A DNA stretch of 64,000 nucleotides, from NCBI RefSeq assembly GCF_014633365.1, contig NC_068343.1:33015307-33079306 (forward strand), in the 5' to 3' direction. This document shows positions 1 through 9,845 of the stretch, one piece after another; position 1 is the first letter of the stretch, and every line of letters begins with the position of its first letter. Both the position numbers and the translations under genes were made by a program. This DNA is from Diospyros lotus. Lineage: Eukaryota; Streptophyta; Magnoliopsida; Ericales; Ebenaceae. The notes beneath the pieces are model-generated. The model did no database searches and was not told where the DNA came from. It saw only the letters and a program-made list of their open reading frames with translations.

Positions 1-1008
1 TCACACTCTTTTCTTTAAGCATTCTTGTGGGTGGAAGGGTAATAGCTCTTTTGGTTTATGTGGATGATATTATTGTCACTGGAAACGACTGTGAGGAGCA
101 AGTACAACTTAAGGATAATCTGTCCAAGACTTTTGAAATTAAAGATCTTGGCATTTTTGAAGTATTTTTTGGGTATAGAGGTAGCTTATTCTAAAGCAGG
201 TATCTTCTTATCCCAAAGAAAATATATTCTTGATCTATTGCATGAGACAGGTTTGCTAGGTGGCAAAGGTGCACGTACTCCAGTGGAATTTAATGTTAAA
301 CTATGTGATCAAGGTAAACCGGTGGATAAAGGGAGGTATCAACGATTGGTCGGCAGACTAATCTACTTATCTCACACCAGACCAGATATTGCCTTCGCAG
401 TAAGTTTGGTTAGTCAGTTCATGCATTGTCCTACAGAAGATCATATGCAAGCTGTACGACGAATTCTGTGCTATTTAAAGATAACTCCAGGTAAAGGAAT
501 CTTGTTTAAAGCTGGGACAGATTTGGATATCACAGGATACACTGATGCTGACTATGGAGGATCTTTGGTTGACAGACGTTCTACCACAGGTTATTGTGTC
601 TTCTTAGGTGGAAATTTGGTTTCTTGGAGGAGTAAAAAGCAAGGGGTAGTCGCGCGATCAAGTGCGGAAGCCAAATTTCGGGCACTAGTAATGGGCCTAT
701 GTGAGTTGCTGTGGTTGTGAATTATTTTGGAAGATTTGAGGATTTTCAGCCATGGGCCAATTAAATTGTGTTGTGATAATAAGTCAGCTATAAGTATAGC
801 CCATAATCCTGTGCAGCATGATCGCACCAAACATGTGGAGATAGATAAACATTTTATTAAGGAAAAATTGGAAGCCGGATTGATTTGTATTCCGTATGTG
901 TCTTCGGAAGAACAGCTGGCTGATTGTTTGACCAAAGGGTTGCCTCCTAAACGGTTTGAAGACTTGGTGTGCAAGCTAGGGATGGTTGATATCCATTCCC
1001 CAGCTTAA
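1..1008 (+). pseudogene. Copia D: 3' end of pol (reverse transcriptase C-terminus and RNase H)
   Basis: This is the end of a Ty1/copia polyprotein; its 5' part lies outside the window. The YVDD active-site segment is readable near 58-75 in one frame. A frameshift near 155-170 moves the reading to the frame carrying [22 protein letters not shown], then the RNase H motifs TDADYGGS and the later CDNKSA and TKHVEID. An in-frame TGA at 718-720 splits the RNase H after CELLWL, and the frame ends at 1008 in the usual copia terminus IHSPA. It is followed at once by a purine tract and an LTR. The frameshift and stop make it non-functional. Confidence 0.93.
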
Positions 1009-1015
1009 GGAGGAG

Positions 1016-1257
1016 TGATAAAATATATTCTCTATTCTCCTTATTTATCTTGTATTTTATCTATCTTGTACTTTATCTTTATCTTATTTCTTTCTTGATT
1101 AGATTTATTTGTTTTTTCTTTGTTGTAATCTAGTCCTATAAAATAGGAATGTAATCACTAAAAACTTGGAGAATTCTTAGGAAACTCTTGTATAAATATT
1201 TTTCATTCGTATCAATAAAACATACAGGAATACCGCTTCCATTCCTCCTTTTCTACA
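1016..1257 (+). mobile_element. Copia D 3' LTR
   Basis: The LTR is 242 bp, begins TGATAAAATA directly after the purine tract AGGAGGAG, and ends TTTTCTACA. Its end closely resembles the LTR of copia A at 9525-9602, including the TATCAATAAAAC signal region, so D and A belong to one family. The bases after it (TAATT) continue LTR family E, so D inserted into an E-type LTR. The matching 5' target duplication is outside the window. Confidence 0.8.
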
Positions 1258-2708
1258 TAATTAAATGGCCCAAATCCTTTTATAGGTTTAAATAAAATAT
1301 TTTGGCCCAAATCTAATTCAAGCCCAAATATAATATTTAATATTTAGCCCAAATCTAATTTGGTCCAAATATAATATTTAATATTTGGCCCAAATCCAAT
1401 TTAGTCCAAATATAATATTTAATTTAATATTTGGCCCAAATCTAATTTAGTCCAAATATTAACTTAAGCCCAAATATATATTTTATTTCTTATTTGCCAC
1501 TCCAACAAATAGAAAATTATTAAATTAAAAACTCTTTCCTAATTTAATCAATTGTCATTTTAGGAAACTCTTTCCATTATGACGACTCCTCGTCATATCG
1601 ACGTTATTACGTCTATTTGTTCTTTTTCCGTGAGAACCTACGATAGCACAACTTCTTGCCGAAGTGTCCCACTTAACCATATATCCACTCTCCTGGTTTA
1701 AGCCAGGGACTGTGCCTATTGTGTATGACTCATTAGGTTTCCGAATATGTTGGCAATGTGTCGGTACGAACACATAAGACAAGATTGGCCTCTAGCAAGG
1801 CGTCATGCCTACCCAATTATTCATAAGAATTCATGATCTGCAAATAACATTTCACGAGCATGGTTACCGTGTAATACGATCCTCTCGTCAATGTATCTTA
1901 TGTGATTTCAAGTATGGCGATGTGTTGCTTGATAACGATCACATGAGTTTTCTTCGATCTTTCGGATATCTTCACTTAATTAGAAAGTAAATCAATAACT
2001 CCTTATTAATCTCTTTCACCATGGCCATGGATTTAAAGTGAATATCCACCGAAGGCGCCTTAGATACATCATCCTCTATCAAGGGATAGACAAGTCCCAT
2101 CTTGGTTATACACCCATCTCCATGAGTCTCACGATATACCCAACGATCACCCACGTGCAACCTTTGTCTAGGCCCATCGAAACGATGTCAAAGCATACCG
2201 GTCTTCTTATGAGATGACCGTGACAACCTCAGGTCTAAGGATTAGTTACACCCATCTCGTATGAGAATACCATCAACATATAACCAAAATGGATTATCAT
2301 GGCGAGTCATGTCCAGTGACATGTTCTCCAACATTGGTCACCTATGTACTTGCCTAGGCATCCCCATGCCTATGGGTGTGAGACCCCCATTGCTATCACA
2401 TAGCAAAAACATAGCACATACAAGTCTTACCGCAATTGTCAATGTCCATTCTTGACATTGCTACGACTTGGGACGTTTAATGATGTCTAGAAACTGTGAT
2501 GCATCATCTCACATCTTTATAGATTATTCACAGTATACATCATATGGACTTCTATCTAGTTTCATTTGGTTATTACAATAATAACAAGAAACTAATTGAA
2601 TGATTTCTTGTAAATTTGAACAACTCCTTATTCAAATAATAAACATGATTACAATTGTCAGTGTACAACATGCCCAATCTGATTGGGTCTAGAGCACCTA
2701 CACTAACA
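1258..2708 (-). mobile_element. Partial LTR of copia family E (third copy, probably a solo LTR)
   Basis: This segment is colinear with 16880-19904 (minus its LINE) and with 25900-27309, which are the two LTRs of copia E. It ends at 2708 with the same CTACACTAACA border (TGTTAGTG on the minus strand). About 480 bp of the LTR are missing on the left because copia D is inserted there and the rest is outside the window. It includes the AT-rich array built on GGCCCAAATCTAATT. It interrupts ORF2 of the L1 LINE that begins at 2709. No internal element sequence follows its right end, which favours a solo LTR. Confidence 0.8.
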
Positions 2709-2880
2709 AAATCTGCCCACCCCCATGCGAATCAAAATTATTTGCCTGCTCCCAGTCCTTAAACTTGAACCTGAGAACTTGCGAAAGCTTCTCATGGTTG
2801 AGCTTGGTTTCCAACACACCCATAATGTCCACATGTTGCATCTTCATGAAACTTCGCAGCCCAATTTGCTTCAGGGGCAT
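2709..2880 (-). pseudogene. L1 ORF2, N-terminal endonuclease fragment
   Basis: It starts MPLKQIGLRSF and contains DIMGVLETKL, the ETK signature of the APE-type endonuclease that starts plant L1 ORF2 proteins. It continues to FDSHGGGQI, then runs into the E-type LTR border at 2708. Only about 57 codons remain, and no reverse transcriptase of this element is in the window. Confidence 0.72.
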
Positions 2881-2933
2881 ATTAAAACCCCTAATGTTCT
2901 AGCTGGAGATCTTCATGGTGGTGAAGGAAGGGC

Positions 2934-4472
2934 TTAACCACCCTTCATTCTCTTAGATTTGATTGGTGGAAGATCCTGTCTCCATGCATGACTCTTTTTG
3001 GCATTCTCTACATGAGGTTTGCTTCCAATCATCTTCTTGGATGCAAGCGACTTGCTGCTCCCCCCACCCCCATCAACATCATCAGCCTTCTTATTTCTTC
3101 TCTTGTAAGTGACCATCTGGAAAGGCTCCTCCTTATCCAGGACAGGGGTGGTCACTGCACATGGCTGAACATCAGCGGATACCTTTTGCTTCCCATCCCT
3201 TAAACGAACTACCTTTCCAGGCTGGTTGCTGGGCTCTGGCTCGCAACCCCTTTGATTTTGATGCTCCGTCACAGGCATCATCTAAGGTTCCAGCTACTCA
3301 ACATCATTAACCTTACCAGGGTGCTTTAGAGAATCCTCATTAACAACATGGTCCGGCATCTTCTCCTTCTCCTGCGGAACCTGCTTCTTGCTTTTACATG
3401 AACCCTTTGAGTGACCCATCACTTTGTGTTCCAGACAAAATTTAGGTTCAAACTCATAAACTACACGTTGGTCTCTGTATTTCCCCATAGAGAGATTAAT
3501 CCGAACATTTTAGGTTAGCTCTCTTATTGCATCAACTTCCACCAACACTCTAGCAAATGAAATTCTCTCTAGTGTAGCCGTCATCTTATCCGTGGCAATA
3601 GGATTGGTCACCTTAGACACAATTTTACCCAAAGCAATCGGATGCCAACATTCAATCGGCAGCCCAGGGAGGTTAATCCACACCGGAACTGAACAAAAGA
3701 TGTATGCTCCAAACTCAAAGCAACTCAGCATGATCTCAAGCATAAGAGGTCTACCGAATACAAAATACGACCCACCTTTGAGAACTTGATCCCTTGCATC
3801 ATCATTTGCAAATTTGAAAATAAGCCAACCACTAGCATGAGGAAGGTATTGATACCTGACATTCCAACTTTCACACAGTTTCAGAAAAGCCACTCTTCCT
3901 AGAAATTTTCCAATAAAGTATCCCATCAAAGCAGACCCCCAAGTCTCTTGAACAGTGTAGACATCCTTAGCCCCAAGGGTCACCTCCTGATGATCATCTT
4001 CAAACCTTTTCAACCTATGTCGCTAGTCGAGCTTCTTGTTATCCCTAAAAGACCTACCCACAGAGCCATCTAGCAGCCGTCACCATTTTTTCTGCTTCTT
4101 GCGCATTATTAGCTATCGGAACAGGGGAAGGCACAGAAACAGGGGCAAACAATGGAACCTGGGTCGGAGCTTCCTCCCCTGGATGATGGTTGCTCGATGG
4201 AGAAGATTCATTGGACAGGTCTCGAGGCTCCTCATTGGACCGCCCTAGGCCCACCTGGTCTTCTGGAGGAACTCCTACTGCGGCTAAATCTGGGCCATCT
4301 CCTTCGCCTTCTCTGCTTGAGAAACCCAAGGCTCCTGAAGCTCCTTGTCCTTCCCAGACGCTTGAGCCCCCAACGGAACGCTGTTTGCCGGCTTAATCCC
4401 AGACGCCTTAAAGACATCTCCAGCTGATGGCCCAACCGCCTTAGCTGTTTCCTTTACCTTTTTCCTACCCAT
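2934..4472 (-). pseudogene. L1 ORF1: DUF4283 and zinc-knuckle nucleic-acid-binding protein
   Basis: The ORF begins at an ATG at 4472 (MGRKKVKE). It leaves its frame around 4290 and continues in a second frame over 4329-4054. It returns to the first frame at about 4013, where DUF4283-like features are clear: GYFIGKFLGR, GWLIFKF, the run RDQVLKGG, GRPLMLE and VWINLPGLP. A knuckle-like motif follows at about 3430-3400 (CLEHKVMGHSKGSC), with the second cysteine of the CX2C pair replaced by histidine. Stops after IRELT (3510) and after NDVE (3294) break it further. The protein would bind the LINE RNA. This is a decayed copy. Confidence 0.72.
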
Positions 4473-4905
4473 TCGGAGAGATGGGTAAGATCAATGAAAC
4501 AGGCCAACCCCAAGAAGCTCGACAACACCGCTACCCTGCATCGCATGACAAAAGAAAAGGCTAACAAACCTGACCCCTCGAAATCGGTCGCAAGCCTAGG
4601 TTGAGGAGTAACCCACAAAACCAGTCGCAAGCTCGGGTGAAACCTCCGCTTCCACAGATTACAACCAGCGCTTAGGCGAGAAAACTAGAATTTGAATTTT
4701 GACCGAGAAAATCAGCACTCTTAGAATCGGGAATCGAGACCCAACTCCTTAAGCACACGCCACCTTGACCAAAATCTTATAGAGACAAAGTCATCAGAAC
4801 AAAAAGATCATCAAACCCAGGAGCATCCATACGCACAGAACCTGCATATGGTTGAGAGCTTCTCTCTCTAAAACACTCCTTTTAGAGAACTCTGGCTAAT
4901 AGTCC

Positions 4906-5212
4906 TTAGTGTCACAGTATGCTATATTGTAACCTGTCCAACACTAAATTTATGTAAGACAAAATCCAAACCTTGCACATAATGCAAAATGTCAAATAAT
5001 TCATAATGCCAACTATCCAAAACAAATTATCAAAAGATGTACATTTTCACCAGTTTTGATCGTGTCTGAAATTAAACTCCCCCATACTAGTTAGTGTTGG
5101 AAGGAGATAAGAATGGCACGGGAATGAAGATAAAGTTGACAGCATATATTCAGCTCAAGAAATAAGGATAAATCAGTCTAGAGATATCCTAATTCTTGCT
5201 AATCATAGTTAC
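4906..5212. other. Spacer, nothing recognised
   Basis: AT-rich sequence between the L1 5' end and the TIR element at 5213. I see no coding signature, tandem repeat or LTR end. Confidence 0.5.
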
Positions 5213-5738
5213 CTAAAGGTGTGTTTGATTGCAAGTATGGAACTTGCATGGAAAGAAAGTTCTAGGTAATTGAATTGCCTATAAATGATTTGCATGGAAA
5301 TTGTCAATTAAGGGTGTTTAATTGGGCTAATTTTTTACCTAGAATTTGTTGTACTTTTCTAACTTTTGGTGTTTGATTGTCATTATTTTCTATGAAATTA
5401 GTCATACGTTCTAGCTTTGGTTGTTTGATAACCCATTATTTTCCATGAAAATTGTCCATTTTTCCATGGAAAGTGTATCAATTTCAACTTAAAATTTGAA
5501 ATAGCCTCCATCCATCATATGCACAATTCATCAAAAAAACTTCATTAAAGCCCAATTCACAAAATAATAATAATAATAAAAAGAAAGAAATATTGAAGAA
5601 GCCCTGCTACGGCCTCAATTGTGGGTTAACTACCAAGCTTTGGAAGTTGGAACTTGGAAGGCTTGAGACCTGTGAAGGATGGGAATACCAAGAAAGAGAA
5701 GAAGAAGAAGAAGAAGGGTTGTTGTTTCCGTGGCCGTG

Positions 5739-6022
5739 CTACCGTTGGAACTCCTCGTTGTTCCCGACGGGGTTGACGATGTCCTTCTCAAAGTGCATTC
5801 TCTTCTTCTTCTTCTTGAATCGCTTCTTCCCCTCTACAAAATCAAAACCCCGAAAATCAGAAACCAGGGAATCAAACCAATCAGAAATGGGGTCGGAGTG
5901 GAAACAAACTGATCTAAGGCTGAGGAGATGTAGGGACGAGTGGTCAGAGGGGTGGCGGTCAGGAAGGACTTTTGGAGGCGCAACGAGAGGAGGATGACGG
6001 TGCCGGAGATGGCGATGAGCAT
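5739..6022 (-). pseudogene. Captured fragment of a small single-pass membrane protein gene
   Basis: On the minus strand, one frame starting at 6022 reads MLIAISGTVILLSL, a hydrophobic segment, followed by RLQKSFLTAT. A second frame ends with a basic run, FKKKKKRMHFEKDIV, then NPVGNNEEFQR and a stop at 5739. Small plant membrane-anchored proteins with a C-terminal KKRVHFAEDV-like motif have this layout; that comparison is from general recollection. The two halves are in different frames, through a frameshift or a lost splice. Its position inside TIRs suggests transposon capture. Confidence 0.35.
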
Positions 6023-6150
6023 GAAAGGGACAAAACCGGCGTCTAATGGGAGAGAAAAACCCTAGAGGATGAAGACAGATCTGTTGAGGGGATGGAGACG
6101 TGGGCAAGGGCAATGCACGGTGGGCTGAATTCCCTAGAAAATTAGAACTA

Positions 6151-6170
6151 CCCCCCCCCCCCCCCCCCCC
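6151..6170 (+). repeat. Poly-C homopolymer (C20)
   Basis: Twenty consecutive C residues. Its length is likely variable and prone to sequencing error. Confidence 0.95.
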
Positions 6171-6275
6171 AATGAGAAAATTGTTTCCAACAAAAGTGAG
6201 AAAATGGCACCATGTGACCAAAAGTGAGAAAACAATTTACCTAGAAAATTTGGCCAATCAAACACACGCTTAGAG

Positions 6276-6439
6276 TGTTGTAAATCCACTCCTATAAAGT
6301 AGGAGATAGATATATAATCAACTCCTATGAAATAGGAGATAGGTAAGACAGTTTTTAGCAGATTTTTTAGGAACTTTTCTGTATATATTTCCATAGTTCA
6401 ATGAAACCATTCACGATGGAGTATTTTCATAATTCTACA
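6276..6439. mobile_element. Possible copia LTR fragment
   Basis: The segment starts TGTTGTAAATCC and ends AATTCTACA. It contains CTGTATATATTTCC followed by TTCAATGAAACC, which resembles the promoter and polyadenylation part of short copia LTRs. No target duplication matches across the two ends, so it may be truncated. Confidence 0.4.
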
Positions 6440-6975
6440 CCTAATTCTTTCAGTTAGAAATCAATACAAGTAATGGAATTTTTTTGAAATGTAACAACCA
6501 CCACACTGCATTCAATATGACATGCTAACCGTATCCTCCCAAAGTAGAATAAAAGAAAAAAAAAAGGAAAAATTTGAGTCTATAATACAAAAAGCATACA
6601 TCTCCCTCCTTGCCTTTGTTGCGGCCCAATTCCTCTAATTCTTAATTTCTCTATCCAAATTGCACAACTACAACTCTGAATCTAATTCTGGTAACTTGAC
6701 AGCACGTTCATTTCTATTGATTTCAACCCAGAGTCTGCCTAAAAATGAAATTAATATATAATAGCAATAAGTAACTTAATACTAATAACTTAAGATGAAA
6801 ACATAGTACCTGGTCATCAGAATCATTAGAAATAAGAATGGTGTCTAATCCATCCCCATCATTTGAATTGCATTTGTCACATTCTTCATAATTTTTTTTG
6901 GCCTTGTCATCTTTAGTAGTAAGAAAAAGAAAATTGGAAAATGAGTCAGATGGCTTTTAGTTTATAGGACGTTTC
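6440..6975 (-). other. Spacer with a candidate two-exon coding segment on the minus strand
   Basis: Inside this AT-rich spacer, 6914-6810 on the minus strand reads without stops as DKAKKNYEECDKC and on to ISNDSDDQ, ending exactly at a GT donor. A 71-bp intron with T-rich AG acceptor leads to 6738-6682, which reads ADSGLKSIEMNVLSSYQN and a stop. I do not recognise the protein. No upstream exons were found, so it may be a gene 3' end, a relic, or chance. Confidence 0.28.
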
Positions 6976-7186
6976 TGTTAAGAGGATTATGATTTTTAGA
7001 TTAGGAAACTATATATTCTACACATCTTTATACTATAGCAACTATATATCTTGTGTATATTCTTAGACGATCTGTATATTTTTAAAATGTATTCTTTCCT
7101 TTCATTAGAGTAGGATAATGTATATAAGCCTTGTACACCCAATTCAAAATATATGAAAATATTCATTCATGCTCTTTTATTTTACG
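6976..7186. mobile_element. Solo copia-like LTR with 5-bp target duplication
   Basis: The element begins TGTTAAGAGG and ends TTTTATTTTACG. It is flanked by the perfect pair GTTTC (6971-6975 and 7187-7191). It has an LTR-type promoter and leader (GTATATAAGCCTTGTACAC). The terminal CG instead of CA is a single change from the expected end. No internal domain is attached, so it is a solo LTR. Confidence 0.6.
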
Positions 7187-7191
7187 GTTTC

Positions 7192-7861
7192 AATAGTTAC
7201 TAAAACTCCCTTTGCACCTAATTGTTCAACTTTTCTCATATTTAGTATTTCCTAAATTATAGTCGTCTTGTAAAAGTTTAATCATAAAGTTTTATTACTT
7301 TCCACATCTATCCTTTTGTATTGCTATCAATATGAATGTGCTCAAAACTATAATAGACGATTTTAGATCTTTGACTTAAAATTGAATTCATTAATAACAT
7401 GTCCACTTAAAATGTTCAAATTTGCTAAAACCAATGTCCATTATAATGGGTGAGCTAGAATCTGTATAGACAACCTCAAATAGTGGAATTAAAGCTTCAT
7501 ATGTTGTTGGACACCCATTATGGGATCAAGAACTAAAAATTGTTCCTTTTCCATTGAAATGGCTAAAACATTTCTGTTTGTCCAACACTCAAAAATTGGA
7601 TGTTAATGTTATTTTTCATTGCCCTTCTTTAGTCAAGAAGATAAGATCAGATGCAGTTGTAACCTCTGGTGTTATTATGGTTTGTTGCAAAACTATGAAA
7701 GGGTCCTTTTTTATTATTTTAGGAAGGAAGCATCTGAAAATTTATTTGTTGTGTATCTATTCTACATTTTCTGTCATTGTAAAGTTTACTTTTTCTCCAA
7801 TAATAATCTGTTGACAGAAGATGTTTCACCATTTGAAACTAAAGCTTGAATACAGTTAATT
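7192..7861. other. AT-rich spacer, no supported gene
   Basis: Open frames such as 7554-7814 have no recognisable motif and lie in AT-rich DNA without splice context. They are left unannotated. Upstream exons of the nucleotidyltransferase gene could be expected on this side of the nest, but I could not identify any. Confidence 0.4.
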
Positions 7862-7870
7862 AGGACATGA

Positions 7871-8193
7871 GAATTTTTCACTAATTTACCATTTTTAGAA
7901 AAATGGCTAGATGCCACACTTCCAAATTATTACCAACATACTACCTTTGGGGCCACCATTGATGCCATGCTAGAAGGGGAGCCAACGTGGCTGGTTGGTA
8001 AATGCATAACCGCCTGTGGCGTAGGCTGTTATACCATTGAAAGCCTGTGCCACAGGTGAGTATTGCTAAAAACTTGGACAAAAATCATCAAAGTGTCGGT
8101 TTTATTAAAGAAGATTTGGGAGTAATAACCGCTTGTGATACAAGCGGTTATTACTGTCATGACTTTACAACTACAAATTGCAGCAAAATGAGT
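7871..8193 (+). repeat. Left terminal inverted repeat of the Mutator-like element
   Basis: Outer end GAATTTTTCACTAATTTACC; inner end at about AATTGCAGCAAAATG. It matches the complement of 36310-36604 with scattered differences and small gaps. It includes a CCTGTGGC...GCCACAGG dyad (about 8011-8056) and the 15-bp perfect hairpin at 8121-8155. Confidence 0.6.
8121..8155 (+). repeat. Perfect 15-bp-arm hairpin inside the left TIR
   Basis: AGTAATAACCGCTTG, a TGATA loop, then CAAGCGGTTATTACT: the two arms are exact complements. The right arm copy at about 36351-36376 has AATAACCGCTTG but its partner arm has diverged, so the dyad survives intact only on the left. Confidence 0.9.
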
Positions 8194-8616
8194 TCCTTGC
8201 CGTTTGCTATCACGGGTTCTTACACTGAAAAGAGGAAATCTGAAGCTTTTTCTGGGTTTTGCAGACCTGCAGAGATGGAGATCAAGGAAAGATAGATGCT
8301 CTCATGTTGGTTTGAAACCCTAGAACATGCTATATAATTGTATATATAGAGATGAACGATTAAGGAAAGACCATGGAAGAACAAAACCTCATCTCTTTCA
8401 GAGATTTTCCCTGCCTGCATCACCACTTCTAGTTGCTCACCTCCCTGCTTCTATTTTTACAGCTTCCTTTGAGGAACTATGGATGCTCTCTTTCCTGCCT
8501 TGCAGGTGCTTTTAAACAAGGCTGGCCTTTGATGCTAGCTTATCAAACTGAGCTTGACTTTTCCTTGTGACCCAGAAAAGGAAAAAGATAAACATACTAA
8601 AATATATAAAACATAT
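8194..8616. other. Interior remnant of the Mutator-like element, left side
   Basis: About 420 bp between the TIR and copia C. Short open frames here have no recognised domain. CT-rich stretches resemble a gene 5' region, but no splice-supported exon can be assigned. Confidence 0.35.
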
Positions 8617-8723
8617 TGTGAATAAAATAATGTGTATATCCAAAATGTATAATGCAAGAGAATATATATATACAAGTATTTTAAGTTAATTACAATAATA
8701 TCCCTTCTTTATCTTATTTTACA
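8617..8723 (-). repeat. Copia C 3' LTR
   Basis: 107 bp. On the minus strand it begins TGTAAAATAAGATAAAG after the purine-rich GCTTGAGTGAG, and ends in CA at 8617. It matches 35923-36035 along its whole length. Confidence 0.85.
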
Positions 8724-8726
8724 CTC

Positions 8727-9519
8727 ACTCAAGCTAGAGCATATATATTGAACATGCTCAGCTTGGTACAAATGTAATTCACACGGGAACCTCTAAGTGA
8801 CTTAATGAGCAAATCAATCAACTGATCGTTGGAACCCACATATGTTGTAACTACATCCCCAAAGAGCACATTTTCTCTAACAAAGTGGCAATCAATTTCA
8901 ATTTGTTTGGTTCTCTCATTAAAAACAAGATTAGAAGCTATATACATTGAAGCCTGATTGTCACAAATCAATTGCATAGACTTGACCTAAGTAACTCCTA
9001 ACTCCTTAATTAATTATTTTAGCCACATTAACTCACATGTTATTACGGTCATTGCCCTATATTCAGCTTCTACACTGGACGTAGTGACAACAGTTGGTTT
9101 CTTACTTTTCCAAGAGACTAGATTTCCACTAACAAATACATAGTATCCAGATATGGATCGCCTGTCACTAGGCAACCCTACCTAATCAGCATCCGTATAT
9201 CTCACAATCTGACTGTATCCATGATTCTGATACAATACACCCCGACCAGGGGCAGCCTTGATATATCGAAGAATACGAATCATTGCATCCCAATGACCGT
9301 CACAAGGTGAATTCAAAAACTGACTTACCATGCTCACAGCAAATGAAATATTAGGATGTGTGACTGTGAGGTAATTAAACTTCCCAACTAGTCAACAGTA
9401 ACGCTCAAGGTCAGAAAGAGGCTCCCCTGTCCCAATAATAATCTAATATTCGGATCCATGGGGATATCTGTTGGCTTACATCCAAGCAATCTTGTCTCCT
9501 CTAACATATCCAAGGCATA
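8727..9519 (-). pseudogene. Copia C pol, C-terminal RT and RNase H
   Basis: Downstream of the insertion point the reading continues as YALDMLEETRLLGCKPTD, the region after SQRK in copia RT. It then passes through the RNase H and ends MQLICDNQASMYIASN ... ERTKQIEIDCHFVREN and FNIYALA at 8729. Several frame changes and stops lie between 9519 and 8977. The other half of the gene is at 32385-35509. Confidence 0.8.
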
Positions 9520-9524
9520 CTTTA

Positions 9525-9602
9525 TGTAGAAAGGGAGAAAGGGAAGCAGTATTCCCACACGTTTTATTGATACGCATCAGAAATATTTATACAAGTAGTT
9601 TC
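9525..9602 (-). repeat. Copia A 3' LTR, distal part
   Basis: Begins TGTAGAAAGGGAGAAAGG (minus-strand LTR end CTTTCTACA) and contains TATCAATAAAACGTG on the minus strand, like the copia D LTR. It is cut at GTTTC (9598-9602) by copia B. Confidence 0.8.
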
Positions 9603-9838
9603 TGTGAGAAATAGAGGAATAATTGTATTTCTTCACTTTTTCAATGGTACATAGAGGTTAGCTATGTATACATAAATTTCTAACAATAAGAGAAAGTTAT
9701 ATCAGGTCCCATAATTTGTGGAATCTCCTAATAGAATAGGAAACCAACTAAATCAGCCTAATTGATCATAAAATCCTTCCTAAAATAGCTAATATAGAAT
9801 CCTTCCTAAAATGGCTAACTATACACAGTTTTTTCACA
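9603..9838 (-). repeat. Copia B 3' LTR
   Basis: 236 bp with TGTGAAAAAACTG at its start and TATTTCTCACA at its end on the minus strand. The purine tract GCTTGAGGGAGAG abuts it at 9839-9851. Confidence 0.9.
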
Positions 9839-9845
9839 CTCTCCC

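Larger units (their letters stand above)
2709..4905 (-). mobile_element. L1-type LINE, 5' portion
   Basis: Read on the minus strand, this is a 5' untranslated region (about 4905-4473), ORF1 (4472-2934) and the start of ORF2 (2880-2709). The rest of ORF2 is cut off by the E-type LTR and, if present, lies left of the window. The order ORF1 with DUF4283 and zinc knuckle, then an endonuclease-RT ORF2, is typical of plant L1 elements. The exact 5' end near 4905 is my estimate. Confidence 0.7.
5213..6274. mobile_element. Small TIR transposon (MITE-like, about 1.06 kb)
   Basis: The left end CTAAAGGTGTGTTTGATTG is inverted at the right end (6256-6274) as CTAAGCGTGTGTTTGATTG, with two mismatches. A further inner segment with GGGCTAATTTTTTACCTAG on the left also has an inverted partner near 6236-6256. 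No transposase was found inside. I could not identify a convincing target-site duplication, so the superfamily is open (hAT or PIF/Harbinger MITEs have similar ends). It contains a gene-like fragment (5739-6022) and a C20 run. Confidence 0.45.

Noticed and set aside
7554..7849. Two overlapping 76-86-residue frames
   Set aside because: No motif, no splice context, AT-rich; treated as chance.
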